A stretch of DNA of 64,000 nt from Lacibacter cauensis. GTDB lineage: Bacteria; Bacteroidota; Bacteroidia; Chitinophagales; Chitinophagaceae. Made by a program: the position numbers and the translations under genes. Position 1 is the first letter of the stretch, and each line of letters opens with the position of its first letter. Below the pieces are notes generated by a model. That model had not been told where the DNA came from and did not search any database. It saw nothing but the letters and a program-made list of their open reading frames with translations. The stretch spans positions 1 to 64,000 of the forward strand of contig NZ_VLLE01000007.1 in assembly GCF_007830055.1 (NCBI RefSeq), written 5' to 3'. This document shows positions 45,301 through 52,731 of the stretch, piece by piece.

Positions 45301-46410
45301 TCGTTAAAAAATACAACCAGAACAGATCTTACGTCCGATTTTGAAACGGGAACAACACTGTTTCATTCAAACGCTTTGTATAATTCTGTTGCAGGAACAA
45401 ATACATTTGTTTCTAATCAAAATACTTTTAGTTGGGATGGTGTAAGTAACCTGTTGGTAGAGTTTTGTTTTGACAATGCGAGTGCAGGTACCAGCAGCGA
45501 TGGGGTTACTTCCAGTACCACAGGTTTTGTATCGGGGGTATGGGCAAGAGATAATGGCGCTGTTGCAGGTTGCAATCTGGATGCGTCGAGTACAACACTA
45601 TACAGAGGTGTGCAGAATGCAAACGGAGGAACCGATTATGTAAGGCCGGATATTACCATCAATACAACAATTACAACTCAAATTGAAACAGTTGCAAATC
45701 GTAATAAAACAAATTTTGTAGGTGGTGCCGGTACTACTTATTTCTTCTCGCAGGGTGCCGGTAACCTGATCAGCAATGTGAGCAACGCCGCAGCATCGTT
45801 TGGATGTGTTACGTTTACTATTCAGGAGGCTGGTAATACATGGGTTAACTACTTTAACGGTCTTCGTTCTCAAAAAGTAATTGATGTTGTGCTTGCAGCT
45901 AACACATCGGCTGGTTATACCGTTGGCCTTTATTTTACTACAGCAGAGCTGGGAGGTAAATCTCCGTCAACATTGCGTGTAGCAAAAACAACAGCAGCAA
46001 CGGCAACGGGTGCTGCAAGCAACAATACAACATTCTACGAAACCTCTTTTGCTGCTTTCGGGAATGGCTATCTGTTTACTGCAAACGTAACAGGCGACGG
46101 TCGTTATTTTATGACCGATGCGGTGGTAACAGGGCTTGTTGACGTTACCCGAACATCGGAGGCTTTTGTAAAACTTATTCAAAATCCTGTTGTGAATAAT
46201 CTGCGTGTACATATCAGCAACGAACAGCGCCTGTCGGTATCTGCAAACCTGTATACCAATACCGGACAACTTGTATACAGCTGGAATTTGGGTAAGATAG
46301 CAGGTATGCAGGAGCTTTCGCTTAAGGGTACATCGCTTGCGGCAGGAACGTATGTTTTACGGGTAGTAGCTGCCAATAAAGCACAGAGTTTAAAAATTAT
46401 TAAACAATAA
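42328..46410 (+). CDS. Asp-box (BNR) and Calx-beta surface protein with lipobox and T9SS sorting domain
   Basis: 1360 residues. The N-terminus is a lipoprotein-type signal (LVLVALTGLAGC, Cys19) followed by a charged linker. About 100-770 is a VPS10/sialidase-like beta-propeller region with repeated Asp boxes (STDGGTTWTN, STDGGVTWAA, TTDGGATWSQ, TIDGGTTWMN). About 790-910 fits a Calx-beta domain (AVEGVDYDIT, then DDAAVEGSEFFVINY). The end is a T9SS sorting domain (FVKLIQNPVVNN, then YTNTGQLVYSW and GTYVLRVVAANKAQSLKIIKQ). It is a surface protein of unknown ligand. The combination of lipobox and T9SS tail is odd and is noted separately. A terminator follows. Confidence 0.85.
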   Translation: MRRITTILVLVALTGLAGCRFSSNKIVAEKYETRNEEEDEKEDGLRESQEMDFEMIRDNRLGYIPAERLVRAYDNIYQARRAGRYPARLTALNWVERGPNSNTIGPSNGNTRGITGSVVSGRMRAVHVDLNDPTNKTVWAASVSGGLWKTTNIAANPANWVLVNDFLGNLAISSICQNPVNKNILYFATGERNGNIDAVRGGGVWKSINNGDTWELLPSTTGFWNVSKVVCDAAGNVYVGTNGNGRGLQRSTDGGTTWTNITPSNLGLLNASTGQYVPSTAITDIKVSSTGRMHVTMSSTGAEGSYYTDAPATVTSASWSVPSLPITNLSLNCEIAVAGNVLYALPERSGGFTPQIFKSTDGGVTWAATATSPPGTATEPTINAGQGWYDLAIGIDPANPDIVVAGGLNFYRTTDGGATWSQITRWVGTSLNYVHADHHGVFWNGSQVLLSTDGGIFYSDNNGLSYTERNVGIRTLQFYSCAIHPVSTNYLLGGTQDNGSHSLNNAGMGASIEVHGGDGGFTHIDEDEPQYQFSATTRSQYRRSVNNGVNWAGITFSSTIGQFINPTDYDDINNRMYCSAGAGSFVRWDNPQTGSSFTTVSVLSATSNSIRSFKVSPYTPNRVFMGTAGGAIVRVDNADAVSPTAVNITGAGMPQVNNNIISCVNTGSSDNSLIATYSNYGLQHVWYTIDGGTTWMNVQGDLPDIPVRWAMFHPDSDDKAIIATEMGIFETDNLNGVSTVWVQNSSFPNVKTNMLQYRYSDRTLLAATHGRGLWTTVVPTSNPKIRFASSYTYSKPVDETTAATDGCRGYRDITLNMNIDAAPAGNAVVTLSVGTGGSTAVEGVDYDITTNSNFTTPSKTLQFVNGSAAQMPVTVRIYDDAAVEGSEFFVINYSVGGSTNAIADAGGKYTVYIGDNDAAPQSSSSVNFTIGNGAYGSYIQPLRGQFAKSKSQYLYTAAELTAAGFVAGPVNAISINVASKATTQGYSNFNVSLKNTTRTDLTSDFETGTTLFHSNALYNSVAGTNTFVSNQNTFSWDGVSNLLVEFCFDNASAGTSSDGVTSSTTGFVSGVWARDNGAVAGCNLDASSTTLYRGVQNANGGTDYVRPDITINTTITTQIETVANRNKTNFVGGAGTTYFFSQGAGNLISNVSNAAASFGCVTFTIQEAGNTWVNYFNGLRSQKVIDVVLAANTSAGYTVGLYFTTAELGGKSPSTLRVAKTTAATATGAASNNTTFYETSFAAFGNGYLFTANVTGDGRYFMTDAVVTGLVDVTRTSEAFVKLIQNPVVNNLRVHISNEQRLSVSANLYTNTGQLVYSWNLGKIAGMQELSLKGTSLAAGTYVLRVVAANKAQSLKIIKQ

Positions 46411-46413
46411 ACC

Positions 46414-46444
46414 AAACAGCCCTAAAACAGGGCTGTTTCTTTTT
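46414..46444 (+). terminator. Terminator after the Asp-box protein gene
   Basis: AAACAGCCCT pairs perfectly with AGGGCTGTTT around AAAAC and is followed by CTTTTT. The next gene starts 4 nt later. Confidence 0.85.
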
Positions 46445-46447
46445 GAT

Positions 46448-46936
46448 ATGAAACGATTCAGAAAAGCTATCCGGTTGCCTGTTTTGGGATTTTTGTTCCT
46501 GTTGAACAGTTGTTCGTCTGCCAACAAAATGTTGATTTCTGGTGAAGCATTTTCTGTAGAGGTGCAGAAAGGAAATGTGCAGGTGAATGAAACCGGAGAG
46601 GAATTAAATCCAACGGCAACAAAAGTTGTTACAGTATATCTGCATACCAAAACCGATAAACTGCTTATTGATAGTGCCTGGCTGAATAATATTCCCTATA
46701 CTTTCAACATACAGCCAATTGCACAGGCTTTTGAAATAGGCTACAATAGCCGAAACGAAAAAGTTACCGTGAAGCCAACAGATAAAGGATTCCTGTATCA
46801 GGTAACTATTGTGCCATTACTGAAAGCTGGGGAAGAGGCCCTTGCTGAAGTTCGCCTACGATACCGTTATCGAAATAAGGTCTTTTACAAAACCGTAGCT
46901 CCAATAGTAGCCATTCGGCCTTTTGATGCCCAATGA
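46448..46936 (+). CDS. Small lipoprotein of unknown function
   Basis: 162 residues, with signal LPVLGFLFLLNSC (lipobox LNSC). The rest alternates short beta-prone stretches (VTVYLHTKTDKLLIDSAWLNN, AEVRLRYRYRNKVFYK), which suggests an all-beta periplasmic domain. I do not recognise the family. It lies between a surface-protein gene and groES, with a terminator immediately upstream. Confidence 0.6.
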   Translation: MKRFRKAIRLPVLGFLFLLNSCSSANKMLISGEAFSVEVQKGNVQVNETGEELNPTATKVVTVYLHTKTDKLLIDSAWLNNIPYTFNIQPIAQAFEIGYNSRNEKVTVKPTDKGFLYQVTIVPLLKAGEEALAEVRLRYRYRNKVFYKTVAPIVAIRPFDAQ

Positions 46937-47046
46937 TTTGATGCAAAATTGTCAAAGCCTTTTGGCTTTAGTTCTGACAGATTGGGAGTAAGAGCTTCGT
47001 TTTCTGAAAATTTTACACATTTCGGCCCCTCGGCACTGTATTCGCT

Positions 47047-47054
47047 TACCTTCG
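47047..47054 (+). promoter_or_regulatory. Likely promoter -7 region of groES
   Basis: TACCTTCG is one base from the TAnnTTTG consensus, 59 nt upstream of the groES start, and is followed by an imperfect palindrome (GCCTGC CAAA GCGGGC). No CIRCE-type inverted repeat was seen. Confidence 0.45.
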
Positions 47055-47113
47055 CATGCCTGCCAAAGCGGGCTAGTATTAAATTTCATTTCAAAAACCA
47101 AAAAAGTATAACT

Positions 47114-47395
47114 ATGGCTAAGAAGGTAAGTGTTACCCCTTTACACGACAGGGTAATTGTGAAGCCTGCCCCTGCTGAAGAAAAAACAGCCGGCGGTATC
47201 ATCATCCCCGACACTGCAAAAGAAAAACCCCAGCGTGGTACCGTAGTGGCTGCCGGCCCCGGTAAAAAAGACGAACCCGTTACTGTAAAAGTTGGCGACG
47301 TTGTTCTTTACGGTAAATATGCAGGTACAGAAATTTCTATTGATGGTGCTGATCTGCTCATCATGCGTGAAAGCGACATCCTGGCAATTGTATAA
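47114..47395 (+). CDS. groES: Co-chaperonin GroES
   Basis: 93 residues from the ATG at 47114 ([18 protein letters not shown]); an in-frame upstream ATG at 46949 would add 55 unrelated residues and is rejected. The mobile loop [19 protein letters not shown] and [14 protein letters not shown] are intact. It caps GroEL for protein folding. It is followed by groEL after a 111-nt gap occupied by an AT-rich inverted repeat. Confidence 0.97.
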   Translation: MAKKVSVTPLHDRVIVKPAPAEEKTAGGIIIPDTAKEKPQRGTVVAAGPGKKDEPVTVKVGDVVLYGKYAGTEISIDGADLLIMRESDILAIV

Positions 47396-47500
47396 TTTGA
47401 AAATTTGAAGATTTGAAAATTGGCTTGCGCCGGTTCATCAACATCTTCATTTTTCTTAAATGCGATTCTCAAATTTTCAAATTAATTAATTTTCAAATTT
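47394..47500 (+). repeat. AT-only inverted repeat spanning the groES-groEL gap
   Basis: AATTTGAAAATTTGA (47394-47408, overlapping the groES stop) is perfectly complementary to TCAAATTTTCAAATT (47469-47483). A second right-hand arm AATTTTCAAATTT (47488-47500) competes for the same left arm and ends 6 nt before the groEL ATG. Units of TTTGAAAA / TTTTCAAA recur with period about 9. Confidence 0.8.
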
Positions 47501-47506
47501 AATATT

Positions 47507-49144
47507 ATGGCAAAGCAAATCTTCTTCGATATTGAAGGAAGAAATAAAATGAAGAAAGGTGTTGACGTATTGGCCAACGCTGTAAAAGTTACCCTTGGTC
47601 CTAAAGGCCGTAACGTGGTAATTGAAAAGAAATTCGGTGCACCAGCTGTAACAAAAGATGGTGTTACTGTAGCTAAAGAAATCGAACTGGAAGACCCAAT
47701 TGAAAACATGGGTGCGCAGATGGTGAAAGAAGTAGCTTCTAAAACTGCAGATATTGCAGGTGATGGTACTACTACTGCAACTGTATTGGCACAAGCGATC
47801 ATCGCTGAAGGTTTGAAAATGGTAGCTGCCGGTGCAAATCCAATGGATCTGAAGCGTGGCATCGATAAAGCGGTTAGCCTGGTTGTAGCCAACCTCAAAA
47901 CACAATCGCAAACTGTAGGCAGCGACAGCAAAAAAATTCAGCAGGTTGCTACTATTTCTGCAAACAACGATGAAACAATCGGTAAACTGATTGCAGAAGC
48001 GTTTGCGAAAGTGGGTAAAGAAGGTGTAATCACTGTTGAAGAAGCAAAAGGTACTGATACTACTGTTGATGTAGTAGAAGGTATGCAGTTCGATCGTGGT
48101 TATATTTCTCCTTACTTCGTTACCAACAGCGAAAAAATGGAAGCTGAATTGCAGAACCCATACATCCTTATCTACGATAAGAAGATCTCTGCAATGAAAG
48201 ATATCCTCCACATCCTGGAGAAAGTTGCACAAAGCGGTCGTCCTCTCTTGATCATCTCTGAAGATCTGGAAGGTGAAGCATTGGCAACATTGGTAGTAAA
48301 TAAACTCCGTGGTACACTGAAAGTGGCTGCTGTAAAAGCTCCTGGCTTTGGCGACCGTCGTAAAGAAATGTTGACAGATATCGCTATCCTCACTGCAGGT
48401 ACAGTTATCAGCGAAGAGCAAGGTTACAAACTGGAGAATGCAGATTTGACTTACTTAGGTCAGGCTTCTTCTGTAACCATCGATAAAGACAACACAACAA
48501 TCGTTGGTGGTAAAGGAAAGAAAACTGATATCACTGCACGTGTAAATCAGATCAAAGCGCAAGTAGAGAACACAACTTCTGACTACGATAAAGAAAAATT
48601 ACAAGAGCGTTTGGCGAAGTTAGCAGGTGGTGTTGCTGTATTGTACATTGGCGCTGCTACTGAAGTTGAAATGAAAGAAAAGAAAGACCGTGTAGATGAT
48701 GCATTGCACGCAACTCGTGCTGCGGTTGAAGAAGGTATCGTTCCTGGTGGTGGTGTTGCTTACATCCGTGCATTAGATGCATTGGAAGCAAAAGTTCGTG
48801 GACAGATTGAAGACGAACAAACCGGTATGCAAATCATCCGTCGTGCACTCGAAGAACCTATCCGTACATTAACTTCTAACGCAGGTATCGATGGTTCTAT
48901 CGTGGTACAAAAAATTAAAGAAGGCAAAGGCGACTTTGGTTTCAATGCACGCACTGAAACATACGAAAACATGTTTAAGGCTGGTGTAATTGATCCAACT
49001 AAAGTAAGCCGTGTTGCTTTGGAAAATGCAGCTTCTATCGCCGGTATGTTGTTAACTACCGAGTGTGTAATTGCTGACAAGCCAAAGAAAGAAGAAGCAC
49101 ACGCACATGGCGCTCCTGATATGGGCGGCATGGGTGGTTACTAA
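47507..49144 (+). CDS. groEL: Chaperonin GroEL
   Basis: 545 residues, normal. The ATP site [30 protein letters not shown] and the GGM tail ([11 protein letters not shown]) are intact. It forms the folding chamber with GroES. Its start lies in an AT-only region that can pair with upstream arms of the intergenic repeat, so translation may be temperature-sensitive. The stop is followed by a repeat element and a terminator. Confidence 0.98.
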   Translation: MAKQIFFDIEGRNKMKKGVDVLANAVKVTLGPKGRNVVIEKKFGAPAVTKDGVTVAKEIELEDPIENMGAQMVKEVASKTADIAGDGTTTATVLAQAIIAEGLKMVAAGANPMDLKRGIDKAVSLVVANLKTQSQTVGSDSKKIQQVATISANNDETIGKLIAEAFAKVGKEGVITVEEAKGTDTTVDVVEGMQFDRGYISPYFVTNSEKMEAELQNPYILIYDKKISAMKDILHILEKVAQSGRPLLIISEDLEGEALATLVVNKLRGTLKVAAVKAPGFGDRRKEMLTDIAILTAGTVISEEQGYKLENADLTYLGQASSVTIDKDNTTIVGGKGKKTDITARVNQIKAQVENTTSDYDKEKLQERLAKLAGGVAVLYIGAATEVEMKEKKDRVDDALHATRAAVEEGIVPGGGVAYIRALDALEAKVRGQIEDEQTGMQIIRRALEEPIRTLTSNAGIDGSIVVQKIKEGKGDFGFNARTETYENMFKAGVIDPTKVSRVALENAASIAGMLLTTECVIADKPKKEEAHAHGAPDMGGMGGY

Positions 49145-49146
49145 GC

Positions 49147-49179
49147 AAGTACGAGTTGAGAAGTTAGAAGTACGAAGTG
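49147..49179 (+). repeat. Quasi-tandem repeat after groEL (AAGTACGA type)
   Basis: Variants AGTACGAG, TTGAGAAG, TTAGAAG, TACGAAG and the 12-mer AGAAGTACGAAG occur in a row; the 12-mer is shared with the rpsC-rplP gap at about 8801. It appears to be a second copy of that dispersed family. Confidence 0.55.
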
Positions 49180-49227
49180 CGTTAAATTTCGTCACTCAAG
49201 TAAATAGTAACAGCTTAACATACAAAC

Positions 49228-49255
49228 AAAGTCCTCTGGTAAAACAGGGGACTTT
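49228..49255 (+). terminator. Terminator after groEL
   Basis: AAAGTCCTCTG pairs with CAGGGGACTTT (one G-T pair) around GTAAAA. The T tail is short. Confidence 0.7.
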
Positions 49256-49292
49256 GCATTTCAATAATTCATCACGATTAAAAACATGCGAC

Positions 49293-49415
49293 ATGAAGAC
49301 AGGAAACATGCTTTTAGCGTTTATGCAACAATTGAAAAGCAAGTTGAAACAGTTATTACAAAAGATTAATCGAAAGGATGATGATTCATTTGATAATCCT
49401 TACCTGATTTTTTGA
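49293..49415 (+). CDS. Possible 40-residue small protein
   Basis: A short frame from ATG at 49293 predicts 40 residues with a helical, Lys/Gln-rich middle (MQQLKSKLKQLLQKINRKDD) and an end DNPYLIF. It lies after the groEL terminator. No ribosome-binding signal is clear and length is low, so it may be chance; the amphipathic helix and the conserved-looking tail keep it as a candidate. Confidence 0.3.
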   Translation: MKTGNMLLAFMQQLKSKLKQLLQKINRKDDDSFDNPYLIF

Positions 49416-49449
49416 TGAATAGCTCCCGCTTTGGCGGGAGTTATTCATT
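49414..49449 (-). terminator. Bidirectional terminator at the end of the LRR gene
   Basis: A 16-bp stem (ATGAATAGCTCCCGC side with one G-T pair) has a TTTG loop and T-rich flanks on both strands. It touches the stop codon of the leftward LRR gene. Confidence 0.85.
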
Positions 49450-50015
49450 TAATGAACATAAGGATTAAAGTTTTCAGCAGACCAATCATCATCGGCTTTC
49501 AGTAAAACAAAATCTTTATGATTGACAATAAGTTGGCATTTGGGAAAGCGTTTTGCAAGTATGGTTAAATTGTTCAACTCTTTTTCAGTATCATCAACAC
49601 TCACCAGCAATGTTTGCAGGGGATGGTCTGCACTTAACTGCAGCAAACCATTTATACTGATGGATGTGCCACCGAGGTGCAACAGTTCAAGTCCTTTGAT
49701 GTTGTTGATATGAACAATAGCGCCATCATTAATATCGGTACAACCTTTCAACCGTAATTCTTTAATGAAGCTGAGTTTTGTTAACTGTTCAATTGCATCG
49801 TTTGTAATTTCTGTTTCATCAAGATCAAGCATGTTGATGGATCGAACATGTGTAACCATCAGTTCAATTTCTTCATCAGTAACACTGTTCCAGATACGGA
49901 AGTTTACACGCTCAAGATGTGTAGGAACGCAATCGGGCAACTGCGGTTTGCTGAAGAACGCAAACGTGCTCCAGAATTGCTGCTCTTTCAGTTTTTGTTT
50001 TTTCTTTTTTCGCAA
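49449..50015 (-). CDS. Leucine-rich-repeat-like protein
   Basis: 188 residues. Several LRR-like turns are visible (INMLDLDETEITNDAIEQL, IKELRLKGCTDINDGAI, LELLHLGGTSISINGLLQL), in the Cys-containing RNI-like subtype. The N-terminus is Lys-rich (MRKKKKQKLKEQQ), with no signal peptide, so a cytoplasmic protein is likely. The binding partner is unknown. It is last of three genes in a leftward operon (HU-CCDC81-like, lysoplasmalogenase-like, this). Confidence 0.7.
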   Translation of the reverse strand: MRKKKKQKLKEQQFWSTFAFFSKPQLPDCVPTHLERVNFRIWNSVTDEEIELMVTHVRSINMLDLDETEITNDAIEQLTKLSFIKELRLKGCTDINDGAIVHINNIKGLELLHLGGTSISINGLLQLSADHPLQTLLVSVDDTEKELNNLTILAKRFPKCQLIVNHKDFVLLKADDDWSAENFNPYVH

Positions 50016-50031
50016 GTGGTATGGCGGTGAT

Positions 50032-50700
50032 TTATCGATCCTGGTTTGAGATAGCTCCTTTCACAATTAGGTATTGTGCAGCGGAATAAGTAGCCATAAC
50101 CACTAAACTCAACAGCAGATGCTTGTATGCAAACAGGTTAACAGCAAGAACAGAATCGGATATCACAAATAAAATTGCACCTGTAATAAAAAGCGACGCT
50201 GTTTGATTCTTCAATTGATGTTTCGTATTGAGTGCCAGCAACAGCATAGTGCCAATGGTTATACCATAAATTGTAACAGGAATTTTTAATGCATTAAGGT
50301 AGGGGAACAACAACCACAGAAAAAGGAGAATGTACAGCAGTACAGGTAATGCAACAAGGGGTTTCAATTGTAGGAGTCCTTTTTTTCCTTGGCCTGTTTT
50401 CGTAAAGTAAAGTATGTAGCAAATATGTGCCAGCAGAAACGATACTAATCCCGGAATAAATAAACCTTCTATTTGCAGCAACACATCACCACACCATGAA
50501 AGAAACAAAGCGGCGAGTATAAGATAGAATAATGTGCCGCTTCTCCTAACTGATGCGGTATAAAAAGCCAGCATCAGTAAGGGCATCAGCAAAGGCTTCG
50601 TAAACCAGCGCAATTGCACCTGATTCAGATAAATAAAAAGTAACTCAAGCAAAACCACCAACGCATAGATTCGAAAGATGAGTTTTGACTGTTGCTGCAT
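50032..50700 (-). CDS. YhhN/TMEM86-family membrane protein (lysoplasmalogenase-like)
   Basis: 222 residues with about seven or eight hydrophobic helices. TKPLLMPLLMLAFY, LFLSWCGDVLL and PGLVSFLLAHICYILYF are family motifs of YhhN. Mammalian members hydrolyse lysoplasmalogen; bacterial function is assumed to be lipid-related. It sits 1 nt downstream of the HU-CCDC81 gene and 16 nt upstream of the LRR gene. Confidence 0.85.
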   Translation of the reverse strand: MQQQSKLIFRIYALVVLLELLFIYLNQVQLRWFTKPLLMPLLMLAFYTASVRRSGTLFYLILAALFLSWCGDVLLQIEGLFIPGLVSFLLAHICYILYFTKTGQGKKGLLQLKPLVALPVLLYILLFLWLLFPYLNALKIPVTIYGITIGTMLLLALNTKHQLKNQTASLFITGAILFVISDSVLAVNLFAYKHLLLSLVVMATYSAAQYLIVKGAISNQDR

Positions 50701-50701
50701 A

Positions 50702-51613
50702 TTAATTGCCCGGCTTTATTACTTGTGCTTTAATACCATACCAGTTACGTAACGAGTCTTTTACTTTACTGCTGTCGGAAAGCGGTTTTTGTACCAGTAA
50801 AATCAGTTGATAAGTGCTGCTGTCTTTTACATTTAACGAAAGCTCCCTGTTTCTTGATTGATGAAATGCTAACCTTGCATCTGCTTTAGCTTTTGATGAA
50901 ACGGTTTCAACAACCAATTTAAACGAAGTAGTATCAACAACTGTAGTTGCGGGTGCAACAGCCTGTACAGTATCTTTTACAACAGCAGAAGTATCGGGCT
51001 GCTGCATAACAGGTGTATCGGCTGCAGTTGTTTGTTCTGTATTTTCTTCAACAGTTGGAGTTGCCTGTTTTTTGGGTAAGGCCAGCCATACTGCCCAGCC
51101 AACTAACGCAAGTGCTACAATTAATCCGAAAATTAAAATCGGTTTTTTCGAGCTCTTCCGTTCTTCGTGCGAAAAATCAATTTCTGTTTCGCCTTCAGCT
51201 AATACAGTGCGGTCACGCACATGATCGGTGCTGATCGAATCAATTTTTTCCAGCACAGGATTTCCCTGCTCAAACTGTAATTGCGCTGTTTGGTTTTTTG
51301 AAAGCGAGCCGATTCCTTTTATTAAAAAAGGTTTACCGATGTTAATCAGCTGCATGCCGCTGCTGATGTATGATTCAAGGTCGCTCAGGGCCAACGGCTT
51401 CATTTTTCCGCTTTGCTGCACAAGAAAAGTAAGGAGCTCGTCGGGTAACTGCGCCTGCCGGTCCATGGTGAATGTAATAGCACCCTCGGGCCAAACCTGT
51501 TCTTTGGTATCGGTTAAGATTACAGAAGGATCGAGTTCAAATCGACCCAGTCCGGGTAATGTAAGCGACTTCTCTTTGTATAAGTATTGGGCTAGTAATT
51601 CCTGAATTTTCAC
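50702..51613 (-). CDS. HU-CCDC81-like and SPOR-like bitopic protein
   Basis: 303 residues with a GTG start (51611-51613). The N-terminal 125 residues (KIQELLAQYLYKEKSLTLPG to IKGIGSLSKN) match the HU-CCDC81-type tandem found in Bacteroidota envelope proteins. A membrane helix lies at about 158-178 (ILIFGLIVALALVGWAVWLA). After a Thr/Ala/Gln-rich linker, the C-terminus (about 228-303, FKLVVETVSSKAKADARLAF to GIKAQVIKP) fits a SPOR-like fold that binds denuded peptidoglycan at the septum. It may be a division-linked protein. A perfect -7 box (51627-51634) lies directly upstream. Confidence 0.8.
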   Translation of the reverse strand: MKIQELLAQYLYKEKSLTLPGLGRFELDPSVILTDTKEQVWPEGAITFTMDRQAQLPDELLTFLVQQSGKMKPLALSDLESYISSGMQLINIGKPFLIKGIGSLSKNQTAQLQFEQGNPVLEKIDSISTDHVRDRTVLAEGETEIDFSHEERKSSKKPILIFGLIVALALVGWAVWLALPKKQATPTVEENTEQTTAADTPVMQQPDTSAVVKDTVQAVAPATTVVDTTSFKLVVETVSSKAKADARLAFHQSRNRELSLNVKDSSTYQLILLVQKPLSDSSKVKDSLRNWYGIKAQVIKPGN

Positions 51614-51626
51614 GGATATTTTTTTC

Positions 51627-51634
51627 CAAACTTA
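51627..51634 (-). promoter_or_regulatory. -7 promoter box of the HU-CCDC81/YhhN/LRR operon
   Basis: Read on the minus strand the bases are TAAGTTTG, matching TAnnTTTG, 14 nt before the GTG start. The leader would be very short. Confidence 0.5.
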
Positions 51635-51730
51635 CTTAAAAACCTTCTTTTCTCATACAGTTCGCTAAAACAAGCGATTAGTACTTGTTAAAACATCGTA
51701 GAAACACCATTATGGCAGCCCTTACTTACC

Positions 51731-51738
51731 TACATTTG
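51731..51738 (+). promoter_or_regulatory. -7 promoter box of the small membrane protein gene
   Basis: TACATTTG matches the -7 consensus, 15 nt before the ATG at 51753. With the minus-strand box at 51627 it defines a divergent promoter region. Confidence 0.5.
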
Positions 51739-51752
51739 CACAAAAGCTGGTT

Positions 51753-52094
51753 ATGTTGTCGAAGGAGGATAAAGAATTTATTACCTGGTGGGAAGCAAAC
51801 AGTAAACGGGAAAAAAAACTGGTTACACAATTATCGGTAGGCTTACCGCTTGGTCTTGCGTTTGGGTTTCCTATTCTGTTGAGTGTAATGTTCAGGGGAT
51901 GGTACAAAAACATGCCGTATGTATCTGGTTCGCAGCTTACGGTTATTTTAATTGCTGTTTTACTCATTATTGTTTTTTATGCCATCTTCCGCATGCGGTT
52001 AAAATGGGAGTTGAATGAGCAACGTTACAACGAGCTGAAAGAAAAACAGGAGAGCGAGGCAACGGTAACAGAAAATGAATTGTCAAATCTATAA
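51753..52094 (+). CDS. Conserved two-helix membrane protein of unknown function
   Basis: 113 residues. Two hydrophobic helices (about 32-48 and 63-80) are preceded by an acidic/Trp-containing start (KEDKEFITWWEANSKREKKL) and followed by a charged coiled-coil-like tail rich in Glu. I do not recognise the family. It lies upstream of the FKBP gene with a 26-nt gap, probably in the same transcript. Confidence 0.6.
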   Translation: MLSKEDKEFITWWEANSKREKKLVTQLSVGLPLGLAFGFPILLSVMFRGWYKNMPYVSGSQLTVILIAVLLIIVFYAIFRMRLKWELNEQRYNELKEKQESEATVTENELSNL

Positions 52095-52120
52095 TAAAAG
52101 GAAACGTTATTTAAACAAAT

Positions 52121-52651
52121 ATGAAAAGAGTAAACTTAAAGTTGGTGGTTGCAGTAGTGGTTGCTGCATTTTTGATTAGTGCCTGCGGAAAAAAAGATAC
52201 AAAAGCTTGTACCGCTACTCCCGGTACCACAGTAGCATCCGATGCAGAAAAAGCAATGGTGATCAAGTATCTCGATTCGATGGGGATTACGACCAGAACT
52301 GAATTGAGTGGAAGTGGTTTGTATTATGTAATTGATACTGCAGGTAACAGTAAGCGTGCCGGCATGTGCACCAGTGTTACTGTGGCGTACAAAGGCTATT
52401 ATCGTAATGGGAATGTTTTCGATCAGGCAACTGCTGCAAGTCCGGCAACATTTCCTGAAATTTCTAACCTCATCGAGGGTTGGAGAAGAACACTGCCATT
52501 AATTGGTGAAGGTGGTGTGATCCGCATGTTTATTCCGCCATCGTTAGGCTACGGTATTAGTGGCTGGCAAAATCCTAATACAGGGCTTTATTACATTTTG
52601 CCCAATGCGGTTTTAATTTTTGAAATGAAACTGATTGCGATAAACGGTTAA
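52121..52651 (+). CDS. FKBP-type peptidyl-prolyl isomerase lipoprotein
   Basis: 176 residues. The lipoprotein signal ends in FLISAC (lipobox). The FKBP core follows: [17 protein letters not shown] (Tyr, Phe/Asp of the active site), [20 protein letters not shown] and [10 protein letters not shown] with a final FEMKLIAI. It catalyses Xaa-Pro isomerisation, probably in the periplasm or outer-membrane inner face. A terminator follows at once. Confidence 0.9.
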   Translation: MKRVNLKLVVAVVVAAFLISACGKKDTKACTATPGTTVASDAEKAMVIKYLDSMGITTRTELSGSGLYYVIDTAGNSKRAGMCTSVTVAYKGYYRNGNVFDQATAASPATFPEISNLIEGWRRTLPLIGEGGVIRMFIPPSLGYGISGWQNPNTGLYYILPNAVLIFEMKLIAING

Positions 52652-52669
52652 CAATAAGCTTTCGATACA

Positions 52670-52700
52670 AAGCTCTCCGCAAACAACGGAGAGCTTTTTT
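52670..52700 (+). terminator. Terminator after the FKBP lipoprotein gene
   Basis: AAGCTCTCCG pairs perfectly with CGGAGAGCTT around a 7-nt loop, followed by a T run. Confidence 0.92.
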
Positions 52701-52707
52701 GTTTACC

Positions 52708-52715
52708 TACATTTG
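52708..52715 (+). promoter_or_regulatory. -7 promoter box of sdaA
   Basis: TACATTTG lies 16 nt before the GTG start of sdaA. A TTG further upstream in the same frame (52699) is before the box and cannot be the start if this promoter is used. Confidence 0.55.
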
Positions 52716-52731
52716 TAAAAACTATTTGATT

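Noticed and set aside
46949-47113. 55-residue N-terminal extension of GroES
   Set aside because: GroES families start at MAKK; the extension crosses the likely promoter and a palindrome.
52699-52731. TTG-started longer SdaA
   Set aside because: It begins before the -7 box; the family N-terminus fits the GTG at 52732.
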